Source of the DNA: Hibiscus mutabilis
Lineage: Eukaryota > Streptophyta > Magnoliopsida > Malvales > Malvaceae
Length of the DNA stretch: 64,000 nucleotides
Direction of reading: 5' to 3'
NCBI GenBank assembly: GCA_019671005.1
Contig: CM033719.1
Coordinates: 26,834,750-26,898,749 of the forward strand
In this document: piece after piece, positions 1 to 10,545 of the stretch
Position numbering within the stretch: position 1 is the stretch's first letter
Layout of the letters: the number at the start of each line of letters is the position of its first letter
Notes under the pieces: generated by a model
The model's input: only the letters and a program-made list of their open reading frames with translations
Databases searched by the model: none
Told to the model about the DNA's origin: nothing
Program-made: the position numbers and the translations under genes

Positions 1-1444
1 GATCCCTGTGCATTTGGGAAAAATGCAAAAGAAATCTATAAGCTAAGTCATATTTTGTCAGAATGAAGTTATTTTTGTCGTAATGAAATTTTCATTTATT
101 CAGAAAGCATATTTGCATTCTTTGTTCATTGTTATGGGATAGTTTTTTTCCCATACGCATATACACATATTTTTAAAAAAGCATACACATGTACATACCA
201 TTTTTTTATTAGGTCATTGCGAATGCAAGTATCTGCTAGTCTATTTAGGCCGATAGAGGAACAAAACAAGTGTGTAGATAATGGGCGGTTCCCATTTTAG
301 GAAATTTTCTTCTCGTGCACTTGTTGTTTAAGATCTTTGAATAGAGTGTTGACCCTAAACTTCTACCCTCCGAAGACTATTTTGATATCCATGTATGGGA
401 TGATGAATGACATTCCTTCAACCCCTTTCGCAAATAATAGAGAATATCCATTTGTTGCCCCCTTCGAGCCTGTTCGTTTATTTTCATTTGAACCCAAACC
501 AAGGATCACCCCACACACGGGGCAAAGAAGAAGAGGATTTTGTTCAAATCGCCCAGATGTTGACCGCATTACAAAGGTGGTGCTCCATGAATAAGCGAAA
601 GAAATGAGAATCAATGTCCTAAACGCGAAGACCAAGAGAAATATCAGAATAAGCCATTAAAAGAAATTTTTGCTCAAAAGGACTGGCTAAACCAAATTGA
701 AAGTGTGCCAACAAGAAGTTTGAAACAATGAAGATTAAAAGCACCATCAGAAAGTGCAATAAACGATAACAAGAGAAGATTCGATTACATATGAATAAGA
801 AACGCATCAACATTCATTCAAGATGCAAGATACATATTCCAAAGCTACAAAGAAAGAAATAAACTCTAGGGTGAAAACCCAGAAATGGGCAGTCTAGAGC
901 GATCTGAGAAATAAATCAAAGAAGTTTTTTATTTGAGCACATTCTGATCAACAAACGCGTAGAAGATATTTTAACCAGAAGAAATGATCATTGGTTTCAT
1001 CACCCTTAAATACTCATTTTAGGCCTATATATCATTTCTTTCATAACCATGAACCATAGCCTATATAAGCCTACAAAGACCATTCAGATCATATGTGGAT
1101 ATCTAAGTTTGATAAGTTTGTCTTCAGATTACATTTCACCTATAAGGGTTAACCTTTCTTCAAGGAACATCAAACCTCGAAGTGCCTGATCGACACCCAA
1201 ATGAGGAGAGGATGAGGGGCATAGTGAGTGGTGAGATCAAGAGAGCCACATTGAATGAGTTAGAAATTAGGTATGGGAAACGTTCCTCTCGAAAGCCTAA
1301 ATGGACTAGGGGAGACCATACATATGCTTATATCGCCAAAATAGGCAAGATTTTTTAAATAGACAAATTTTCTAGTGCATTTGTTATTTTAGGATCGAAC
1401 ATTAATTGACATTTTTGTCGATTCTTTTAATCTTTATTATTTAT

Positions 1445-1590
1445 TCCAAACATTTTTTTTTCAAAAATGTTTGACAGTTTTCAAATTTCAATTTGTTTAA
1501 TACTTATCGTTTACTCCAAACATTCACTTTTTAAAAATGTTTGGTATTTTCCTCTTTACCATTTCGTCTAAACATCAAATTTTAAAGATG
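1445..1590 (+). other. Three consecutive hairpins in LTR U3
   Basis: Three inverted repeats lie about 60-67 bp apart. They have arms CAAACATTTTT/AAAAATGTTTG (near 1446), CCAAACATT/AATGTTTGG (near 1512) and AAACATC/GATGTTT (near 1571). The third keeps its pairing although one base pair differs (T-A to C-G). The same trio is in the 3' LTR near 9583-9728. They could be transcript structures or simple palindromes spread by duplication. Confidence 0.6.
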
Positions 1591-2094
1591 TTTTGCATTT
1601 TTTCCTAAATTTCTGAGTTTATTTCCAAAACACTAACCTTTTTATTATAGGGACCAAGAGTTAGTTCTCGCCGAGGTGTTGCAAGAAGATTAAAGATGAG
1701 TTCAGGGCGTGGGGGCATTTTGCCAGCCCTAATGATAAGATAGATGAAGACTTCGCATGTAGGGTCAAAAAAATGTCGATGAGTTGAATCAAGATTGAGT
1801 GGGACATCATTGAATCCAAGGCGAGTGGGGCATCATTGCCCATAAAATATCAAATGTCTCATGCGTTTGGGAGTTCAAATTAGAAGAGACCAGAAGTAAC
1901 ACAGAGATGAGAATATTTGACTAATGAAAAAGTCAAAGATTTTTTTTAGCGAAGAGTTGATATCGGCCGAGGTCACTTGGCTGAAAGGTTCAAACAGAGA
2001 AGGGACGATAAAGTTTTCAAGGCAAATTTTATCGGGGCATAAGGATGAGGAATGTTTGTAGTCACAAGATGAAGCCTACTTACCCCGAAGAAAA

Positions 2095-2312
2095 GAAAGA
2101 AGAAGAAAAAAGAAGAAAAAGAAAATTTTGCACCTTTGCATCATAAAATGTGCTCATGCATCATATGTATCATAGGACTTCGTGCACCTTTGCACCTGTT
2201 AAGAAAACACGCACTCGAGTGTCAGAAGAAAGAAAAAAGAAAAGAAAGAAAAAGAAAAGGAAGGAAAAAAGAAAAAAAAAGAAGAAAATGAAAAAGAAAA
2301 AGAAGAAAAATA
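2095..2312 (+). repeat. Purine-rich (GAAAAA)n-like tract
   Basis: A strongly strand-asymmetric run of A and G with few pyrimidines, densest at 2222-2312. It is repeated at 10218-10440 in the 3' LTR. The Lys-rich reading frame it opens (2150-2368) is a composition effect, so I do not call it a gene. Such tracts can form triplexes or stall polymerases; that is general knowledge and was not tested here. Confidence 0.8.
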
Positions 2313-2415
2313 GAGATTATCTCATGATTTCAAATCTAGATTTTGAATTCTCGAGCCATCACCTTTGAAGGATTTCTTTTGATATCAAGTCGGATAGAAC
2401 CGGGGTATCATTTTA

Positions 2416-3893
2416 AAAGATATTTTTCTTAAAATCAAATTTTCAATTTTATCCTTTCACAAGGATATTTTTCTTAAAATTAGTTTCTTAATTTAATTTT
2501 TTTCTTAAGGATGTATTCTTTAAAATCAATTCCTTAATTTTATCCTTTCATAAGGATGTTTTTCTTAAAACTTAGATTTCTTAATCTGATCATTTCTTAA
2601 GGATGTTTTTTTTCTTAAAACTTAGATTTCTTAATTTGATCCTTCCATAAGGATGTTTTTCTTAAAACTAAATTTCTCAATTTTGTCCTTTCATAAGGAT
2701 ATTTTTCTTAAAACTAGTTTTTTAATTTAATCATTTCTTAAGGATGTTTTGCTTAAAATTGAATTTCTTAATTTTATCTTTTCATAAAGATGTTTTTCTT
2801 AAAACTTAGATTTCTTAATCTAATCCCTTCTTAAGGATGTTTTTTCTTAAAACTTAGATTTCTTAATCTGATCCTTCCATAAGGATGTTTTTCTTAAAAC
2901 TAAATTTCTCAATTTTATCCTTTAATAAGGATATTTTTCTTAAAACCAGTTTCTTAATTTAATCTTTTCTTAAGGATGTTTTGCTTAAAATTGAATTTCT
3001 TAATTTTATCATTTCATAAGGATGTTTTTCTTAAAACTTAGATTTCTTAATCTAATCCTTTCTTAAGAATGTTTTTCTTAAAACTTAGATTTCTTAATCT
3101 GATCTTTCCATAAGAATGTTTTTCTTAAAACTAAATTTCTCAATTTTATACTTTTATAAGGATATTTTTCTTAAAACCAGTTTCTTAATTTAATCTTTTC
3201 TTAAGGATGTTTTGCTTAAAATTGAATTTCTTAATTTTATCCTTTCAAAAGGATGTTTTTCTTAAAACTTAGATTTCCTAATATGATCCTTTCGTAAGAA
3301 TGTTTTTCTTAAAACTTAGATTTCTTAATCTGATCCTTTCATAAGGATATTTTTCTTAAAACTAAATTTCTCAATTTTATCCTTTCATAAGGATATTTTT
3401 CTTAAAACCAGTTTCTTAATTTAATCATTTTTAAGGATGTTTTGCTTAAAACTGAATTTCTTAATTTGATCATTTCATAAGGATGTTTTCTCCTTTTGGT
3501 AGTCTCAAAGCGAGATACCATTTTTATTAAACTTGGATTTCCTGATTTTATCCTTCCATAAGGATGTTTTTCTCAAAAACTCAAATTACTTAATTTGATC
3601 CTTTCATAAGGATGTTTTTCTTAAAACTTAGATTTCTTAATCTAATCCTTTCAGAAGGATGTTTTTCTTAAAACTTAGATTTCTTAATCTAATCCTTACA
3701 TAAGGATGTTTTTTTTAAAACTAAATTTCTCAATTTTATACTTCCATAAAGATGATTTTCTTAAATCTCTAATTTTATCCTTTCATAAAGATATTTCTCT
3801 TAAAATTCAACTTTATTTTTATTATGATCCTTCCATAAGGATGATTTATTTTAAACAAATTTCTTAATATAATCCTTCCGTAAGGATGTCTTC
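2416..3893 (+). repeat. 46-47 bp hairpin minisatellite in 231-bp higher-order repeats
   Basis: About 30 tandem monomers of 46-47 bp share the core ATCCTTTCATAAGGAT, a six-base-pair palindromic stem around a four-base loop. Monomers come in sub-types by their middle segment. The sub-type with ggatgttttgctt recurs at 2742, 2974, 3205 and 3435, spacings of 232, 231 and 230. This shows a higher-order repeat of five monomers. One odd spacer (3495-3530, with the word TTTTGGTAGTC) interrupts the array. Tandem repeats are common in Ogre-type elements, but I know of no function for this one. Confidence 0.9.
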
Positions 3894-3909
3894 TAAAGAC
3901 TAATATTTA

Positions 3910-4440
3910 AGTGCATACAGTCAAAGATGTGGCCGAGGAAGAGCGGAGAGTTCCGAAAGAGCTCGTGATTCGAGACCACAAACAAAAACCTGAAGAATTC
4001 GTCCGAGAAAGAGCGAAAGATTCTAGAAGAACACGTGATTCCAAGGTATTAGATAAAGAAGCAGTGAGATCATTGATACCTGCGTCGCCCAAGAACGAAA
4101 TGCCCATGTTGAAGGCGAAGAGTTTTATATAGGAAGGACTTGCAGCCCAAAGACTTTACCGAAGAAAATTTGTTTTTTCCAAGAAGTCCGTCAGAAGAAG
4201 AGAGAACAGTTCTATATAGGAAGAATTTGCGGCCTCGAACTTCTGATTTGAAGATTTTGTCTTCCCCAACGGATTCTCTGTTTTGAAGACCGAAGTTTGA
4301 AGAGTTGGCCGAAAAAGAACAGAAAGTTCCAGAAGAACCTGTGATTCCAAAGTCAAGGACGAAGAAATACGACAAAAATGAGTGCTTTTGATCTTTGCTT
4401 TGTTCTCGTTTCACAAGAACAAGCAAAGAAGGGCAACTGT
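3910..4440 (+). repeat. Degenerate GCCGAGGAAGAGCG repeat region of LTR
   Basis: A loosely repeated block reads roughly GCCGA-GAA-GAGCG, then GAGAGTTCCAGAAGA, then CGTGATTC, and occurs near 3931, 3995 and 4303. It gives charged Glu/Arg/Lys-rich short frames on the plus strand and a 126-residue antisense frame at 4070-4450. Neither resembles a protein I know. The same block lies at 12045-12575 with small indels that shift the reading frames, which argues against coding function. Confidence 0.5.
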
Positions 4441-4567
4441 AATCACTCATTTTTGTCCGAGTTGTAGTATTATTAGTATTATTGTAATAATAATATTAAT
4501 ATATATATAAAAAATTAATGCATGGATGTGGGGGCTCCACGTCAACCCCACAACCACCCCCTTTGCC

Positions 4568-4576
4568 TATAAATAT
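4568..4576 (+). promoter_or_regulatory. LTR TATA box (TATAAATAT)
   Basis: TATAAATAT lies in GC-richer sequence just after an AT-rich run (4467-4520). It is 1.1 kb before the LTR end and has an identical partner at 12701. This is the best candidate for the LTR promoter, which would put U3 upstream and R/U5 at about 4600-5701. The transcription start was not observed. Confidence 0.6.
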
Positions 4577-4904
4577 GAGGCATGGGGGGGCAAAAAGCAT
4601 GAGAATCGGCAGTGGCATGGCCAAATAAGGTGGCTTAGGCTCCCGTTGGCTAGCCAAGGACCGAGGTAGTGTCTTCGGTCCTAACTGATTCAATCGGGGT
4701 CCTATTTTGGATCCGATATAATTAATTTTTGGAGAGGTCGTGGTAGATCTCGGTGGGGTTCAGTCGGGGTTCGTCATTCGAGCTCCTAGTTAGGTATATT
4801 TTCTTCATTTTTTATTTGTGTTGTAATTTTTATGATTTAATGAAGTATTAGTTAATTTAAAATAGTGTTCTTTTTTTAGTTTGTATGTTTATTTATATTT
4901 TAGA

Positions 4905-5185
4905 TTAGTATTTATTTATGTTTTAAATGAATGTTTTAAATGAATGTTTTTATTTATGTTAGATTTGTTTTTATTTATGTGTTAGATTAATATTTATGAA
5001 TGTTTTAGATTAGTATTTTATTTATGTTAGATTTGTTTTTATTTATGTGTTAGATTAATATTTATGAATGTTTTAGATTAGTATTTTATTTATGTTAGAT
5101 TTGTTTTTATGTGTTAGATTAATATTTATGTATGTATGTTTTAGATTAGTATTTTATTTGTGTTAGATTAGTATTTTATTATGTT
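4905..5185 (+). repeat. TTAGATT / TTTATTTATG tandem repeats in R/U5
   Basis: Imperfect tandem units of about 70 bp contain the words TTAGATTTG, TTAGATTAATATTTATG and TTAGATTAGTATTT. The 3' LTR (13035-13290) has a different number and order of units, so this tract changed after the LTRs were made. Confidence 0.7.
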
Positions 5186-5703
5186 AGTATTTATTTATAT
5201 TTTTATCACATTGTATTTAAATTATTTGCCATGTTTTTAAGTTGCATAATGGAATATAAATTGTCAATGCGGTGCCCTTTTATCCGAGCGTAAACGGGGC
5301 CAGTATCAGGCGTAGTGATGGTGGTTGGGCTCTTACTCTCGGATAACGGGGCTTTTAAAATTTACCCGCACTTATAGCCAAATTTTAATTTAATCGTCAC
5401 TTTAATCCGGAAAGTTTAATATTAATAAAGCGATAATTATTAAAGTACCAATTTTGGGCGGTGTGGGGGTGCTAATCCTTCCCCATCCGTAACCAACTCT
5501 CGAACCCCATATTTTTAAAATCTCTGGTTTTATGGTGTCCAACCTACCTAAATGGCCGGTGGCGACTCCATTTTTAAAATAAAACACGGCTTTTCTAAAA
5601 CCCTGCGGAATATATTTTTAAATACCCAAAAGACCCTCAAACACCTTTGGAATCCTCATTTTTTTTAGCGAACGCTAACATAGAAAGAGGACATTACTAC
5701 AGA

Positions 5704-5721
5704 TGGCGACTCCGCTAGGGA
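5704..5721 (+). other. Primer binding site, Ogre/TAT (tRNA-Arg) type
   Basis: TGGCGACTCCGCTAGGGA starts two bases after the LTR end, where minus-strand DNA synthesis is primed. The assignment to tRNA-Arg and to Ogre/TAT is from remembered family sequences. A ten-base echo, TGGCGACTCC, also occurs inside the 5' LTR at 5560-5569. Confidence 0.75.
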
Positions 5722-5906
5722 CCATTTTTTGTTTTTCAAAAACAAAAAAGTGAGTCAAGCTTTTTCAAATAATTACCGCTTTAATAATATTAGAAGTTCC
5801 AGATTAAAGTGACTATTAAATTAATATTCGGTTGTAATTGCACGTTTATTTTAACGCATTTAAAATTTGGCATATAAACCCGTCCTTTTAAGTGGGGAAA
5901 ACGCTA

Positions 5907-6009
5907 ATGCTTTCGTGAGGATATCGTTCCTCCGTGTAGGCATAGCAAGTACCTTCGGGGCTCGAGTACCTTATGCTTTCGTAAGGATATCGTTCCTTCG
6001 TGCAGGCAT
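5907..6009 (+). other. Twin 37-base hairpins in the retroelement leader
   Basis: Two copies 66 bases apart (5907-5943 and 5973-6009) fold with an outer stem ATGC/GCAT and an inner stem around the loop TATCGT. The inner stem is GAGGA/TCCTC in the first and AAGGA/TCCTT in the second, a G-C to A-T change on both sides. They sit between primer site and first reading frame, where retroelement leaders usually carry packaging or dimerisation signals. That role is inference. Confidence 0.65.
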
Positions 6010-6401
6010 AAGCGAATGGGTCCCCCTGAATTGAACCCGGTTGAAAAGAGCCTATAATGGGTGATGATCGGGGGCATTGCTACTCTTAGTAGAGGACATC
6101 AAGGACAATTCATGTACCTCCTAGCACCATCGCTGCATGTAGAGAACATATAGAAACCCACCCCTTTAGAGCCATACAGATAACCTTAGGTGTTTTAGAC
6201 GGGATAAATAGGGTTGTTTTGTTTGTTTACCTTATTTAATTTGTCCTTTTATTTATGTATTTATTATTTTTATCTGGTACTAACTCATTTCTTTTTGTGT
6301 TTTATTTTTATTTTACACATACTTTTGTTGCATTATCATTGCATCCACATTACATAGAGGCGTTGATTCAAGTGGTTTGCCCAATTAGAAAATCTTTCAT
6401 C

Positions 6402-6695
6402 ATGGAAAAAATGTGTCTTAAGAAGGACGACATCGATCCAGTCGTGCGACATTGGTCAGAGATTAATCAACAGATCTGAGGTAACAATTTGCCGAGCAAG
6501 CGTGTAGTGCCAAAGTATACACACGAGACCCTGATGGTGGACATACAACGAGTTGAAAGGCGTGAGAATGACTTAGCTACCGAAGCCACGGCTCTCCGAC
6601 CTTTCGTAACCTCGGACATGGAAAAAGCACCAAGGTTTATCAAGTTGCTCAGAGCTATCGAGGAGCTAGGAGGTAGAGCTAGGGCTTATGTGTAG
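6402..6695 (+). pseudogene. Short unidentified reading frame of LARD internal region (one in-frame stop)
   Basis: From the ATG at 6402 one frame runs to the stop at 6695, about 97 residues, interrupted only by TGA at 6477-6479 (one C-to-T change from CGA, Arg). The product is hydrophilic and charged, with the start MEKMCLKKDDIDP, a middle with VDIQRVERRENDLA and an end in EELGGRARAYV. I do not recognise a domain. It lies about 700 bases after the primer site, where gag would begin, so it may be a remnant of an Ogre/TAT first reading frame. I see no zinc knuckle or protease after it. Confidence 0.4.
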
Positions 6696-7390
6696 AACTT
6701 TGTTTTGTAATTAAGACTTTTTGTAATAGGGACTCCTTTTGTAATGTGGACCCTTTTTGTAATCTGGACCCTTTAGTTCCCATGAAAGTCGTTCGAAAGG
6801 GTGATTACCAGCGGAATCAACGCTTTTATTTGTATGATTTCTACATTTCGTACATTGCATCACCTCGGAAGCACGTGCATGCATCTCATTTGCATAAAAT
6901 CACATACCAAAAAATTCTTTCACAAATTATTTTTAAGAAAAGGTAAATCCTTTTAAGTACATTTTTTAAGAATGAACTTTTATATTCTTTCAACCAAATT
7001 TCTAAATCCAACCCTTTCATAATGGCGATTAAAAGAAAAAAATGAACAGTTCAATTTGTTTTAACAAGTTCTTAGATCCAGTCCCTTCACAAAGACATTT
7101 TTGAGCTTTTTTCATCCTCCCACGAGAATAAATATTTTTTAGCAAAGTTTTTTTCAATCATTTCACAAATACACTTGTCCAGTCCTTTCAAAATGACATT
7201 ATTTCAAAAATAATAATAAGAGTTTCTTTTTCGATCCTTTCACAAGGACATCTTTTAATATGGCCTTTAATTTAGTCCTTTCATAAGGATATTTTTCAAA
7301 GGAAATATTTCTCAATTAAATCTTTTCATAAGGATATTGTAAAAAATAGATTTCTCAATTCTTTCCTCTCTTAAGATTTTTCTTTTTCTC
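6696..7390 (+). repeat. LARD internal tail with decayed hairpin-minisatellite units
   Basis: No gene is visible. From about 6950 the sequence carries scattered, diverged relatives of the LTR minisatellite core (CTTTCATAAGGAT, CTTTCACAAGGAC and similar), suggesting that the LTR array and this tail share an origin. The stretch 6700-6790 has three short near-repeats of TTTTGTAATNNGGACCC. Confidence 0.5.
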
Positions 7391-7405
7391 AAAGGGGGGG
7401 GGAGA
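7391..7405 (+). other. Candidate polypurine tract
   Basis: AAAGGGGGGGGGAGA is the only strong plus-strand purine run before the 3' LTR and would prime plus-strand synthesis. No TG directly follows, and the true 3' LTR start cannot be fixed because its 5' partner is outside the window. An alternative boundary is the purine-rich stretch near 7617-7650. Confidence 0.35.
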
Positions 7406-7785
7406 ATAATTTCTCAATTGATTTTCTCAAAAACAAAAATTTTCAATCACGTCCTTTCTCAAGGATCGTTTTTTCTCTCAAAAATTTCTTAAAGATATTT
7501 TAATCCTACCAGTCTTAAGAACGTTTTTCATAGTTCTTAAGAAGTTTTCTCAATTCTATCCTTTTAAGGATTATTTTTTTTGAAAACATGAGAATTCCTT
7601 AATTCTATCCTTTCTTAAGGATGAAAGAAGAAATTTTTTTTTAAAAAAAAGTTGATTGTGAGTTTTCATGCTCACAAAACTGAAAGAGTTTAATAGAGTT
7701 TAACAAGTCTGATAGAAATGTTGGCATAACATGGTTAAACACGGTAAAGTTTAAGAAAATAAATAATTCAAGTATCCATCGAAAA

Positions 7786-8190
7786 GCCATTTTTACGAAT
7801 GGTCAAAGGAAAATAAATCTTTTAGAAAAATCCGAGTTCATAATTGGTATAAATTAATTGTACTCAGGGGAATAGTATAACTAGCCCGGAGCAAACGGCT
7901 ATCGGTAAAGGCAACTCAAAACCGTTGATCATTGTGCATTTGGGAAAAATGCAAAAGAAATCTATAAACAAAGCTGTAAATTAAATTTTCACCAAAAATC
8001 CATTTTTGAATGGTCAAAGAAAAATAAATCCTTTGGAAAAGTCCAATGTCATAATTGGTATAAACTGATTGTACCCAGGGGAATGGTACAACTAGCCCGG
8101 AGCAAACAGCTACCGATAAAGGCAATTCAAATCCGTTGATCCCTGTGCATTTGGGAAAAATGCAAAAGAAATCTATAAGCTAAGTCATAT
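7786..8190 (+). repeat. Direct duplication of about 208 bp
   Basis: The segment from about 7790 to 7977 recurs at about 7996-8185 with roughly 10-15 percent difference. Shared landmarks are GGAACAAACGGCT-like and GTGCATTTGGGAAAAATG. The second copy continues into sequence shared with position 1 of the window, so the duplication probably lies at or inside the start of the LTR. Confidence 0.75.
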
Positions 8191-10545
8191 TTTGTCAGAA
8201 TGAAGTTATTTTTGTCGTAATGAAATTTTCATTTATTCAGAAAGCATATTTGCATTCTTTGTTCATTGTTATGGGATAGTTTTTTTCCCATACGCATATA
8301 CACATATTTTTAAAAAAGCATACACATGTACATACCATTTTTTTATTAGGTCATTGCGAATGCAAGTATCTGCTAGTCTATTTAGGCCGATAGAGGAACA
8401 AAACAAGTGTGTAGATAATGGGCAGTTCCCATTTTAGGAAATTTTCTTCTCAGGCACTTGTTGTTTAAGATCTTTGAATAGAGTGTTGACCCTAAACTTC
8501 TACCCTCTGAAGACTATTTTGATATCCATGTATGGGATGATGAATGACATTCCTTCAACCCCTTTCGCAAATAATAGAGAATATCCATTTGTTGCCCCCT
8601 TCGAGCCTGTTCGTTTATTTTCATTTGAACCCAAACCAAGGATCACCCCCACACTGGGGCAAAGAAGAAGAGGATTTTGTTCAAATCGCCCAGTGTTGAC
8701 CGCATTACAAAGGTGGTGCTCCATGAATAAGCGAAAGAAATGAGAATCAATGTCCTAAACGCGAAGACCAAGAGAAATATCAGAATAAGCCATTAAAAGA
8801 AATTTTTGCTCAAAAGGACTGGCTAAACCAAATTGAAAGTGTGCCAACAAGAAGTTTGAAACAATGAAGATTAAAAGCACCATCAGAAAGTGCAATAAAC
8901 GATAACAAGAGAAGATTCGATTACATATGAATAAGAAACGCATCAACATTCATTCAAGATGCAAGATACATATTCCAAAGCTACAAAGAAAGAAATAAAC
9001 TCTAGGGTGAAAACCCAGAAATGGGCAGTCTAGAGCGATCTGAGAAATAAATCAAAGAAGTTTTTTATTTGAGCACATTCTGATCAACAAACGCGTAGAA
9101 GATATTTTAACCAGAAGAAATGATCATTGGTTTCATCACCCTTAAATACTCATTTTAGGCCTATATATCATTTCTTTCATAACCATGAACCATAGCCTAT
9201 ATAAGCCTACAAAGACCATTCAGATCATATGTGGATATCTAAGTTTGATAAGTTTGTCTTCAGATTACATTTCACCTATAAGGGTTAACCTTTCTTCAAG
9301 GAACATCAAACCTCGAAGTGCCTGATCGACACCCAAATGAGGAGAGGATGAGGGGCATAGTGAGTGGTGAGATCAAGAGAGCCACATTGAATGAGTTAGA
9401 AATTAGGTATGGGAAACGTTCCTCTCGAAAGCCTAAATGGACTAGGGGAGACCATACATATGCTTATATCGCCAAAATAGGCAAGATTTTTTAAATAGAC
9501 AAATTTTCTAGTGCATTTGTTATTTTAGGATCGAACATTAATTGACATTTTTGTCGATTCTTTTAATCTTTATTATTTATTCCAAACATTTTTTTTTCAA
9601 AAATGTTTGACAGTTTTCAAATTTCAATTTGTTTAATACTTATCGTTTACTCCAAACATTCACTTTTTAAAAATGTTTGGTATTTTCCTCTTTACCATTT
9701 CGTCTAAACATCAAATTTTAAAGATGTTTTGCATTTTTTCCTAAATTTCTGAGTTTATTTCCAAAACACTAACCTTTTATTATAGGGACCAAGAGTTAGT
9801 TCTCGCCGAGGTGTTGCAAGAAGATTAAAGATGAGTTCAGGGCGTGGGGGCATTTTGCCAGCCCTAATGATAAGATAGATGAAGACTTCGCATGTAGGGT
9901 CAAAAAAATGTCGATGAGTTGAATCAAGATTGAGTGGGACATCATTGAATCCAAGGCGAGTGGGGCATCATTGCCCATAAAATATCAAATGTCTCATGCG
10001 TTTGGGAGTTCAAATTAGAAGAGACGTATAACACAGAGATGAGAATATTTGACTAATGAAAAAGTCAAAGATTTTTTTTAGCGAAGAGTTGATATCGGCC
10101 GAGGTCACTTGGCTGAAAGGTTCAAACAGAGAAGGGACGATAAAGTTTTCAAGGCAAATTTTATCGGGGCATAAGGATGAGGAATGTTTGTAGTCACAAG
10201 ATGAAGCCTACTTACCCCAAGAAAAGAAAGAAGAAGAAAAAGAAGAAAAAGAAAATTTTGCACCTTTGCATCATAAAATGTGCTCATGCATCATATGTAT
10301 CATAGGACTTCGTGCACCTTTGCACCTGTTAAGAAAACACGCACTCGAGTGTCAGAAGAAAGAAAAAAGAAAAGAAAGAAAAAGAAAAGGAAGGAAAAAA
10401 GAAAAAAAAAGAAGAAAATGAAAAAGAAAAAGAAGAAAAATAGAGATTATCTCATGATTTCAAATCTAGATTTTGAATTCTCGAGCCATCACCTTTGAAG
10501 GATTTCTTTTGATATCAAGTCGGATAGAACCGGGGTATCATTTTA

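Larger units (their letters stand above)
1..5701 (+). repeat. 5' LTR of the LARD-like element (partial at window start)
   Basis: This copy is truncated by the window edge. Its contents in order are AT-rich U3 with three hairpins (1445-1590), a purine tract (2095-2312), a hairpin minisatellite (2416-3893), a Lys/Glu-coding-looking repeat region (3910-4440), a TATA box at 4568, and about 1.1 kb of R/U5 with TTAGATT repeats. Short reading frames such as 2150-2368 and the antisense 4070-4450 recur in the other LTR only because the LTRs are copies. None resembles a known protein. The end is set by alignment with the 3' LTR and by the primer site that follows. Confidence 0.85.

Noticed and set aside
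2150..2368. Lys-rich 72-codon frame
   Set aside because: It comes from a (GAAAAA)n purine tract; composition, not coding.
2416..3893. CRISPR-like regular repeat array
   Set aside because: Repeats are contiguous 46-47 bp monomers without unique spacers, in a plant LTR. It is a minisatellite.
4070..4450. 126-codon antisense frame present in both large LTRs
   Set aside because: The LTRs are recent copies of each other, so its presence twice is no evidence of selection. It has no domain and overlaps degenerate repeats.
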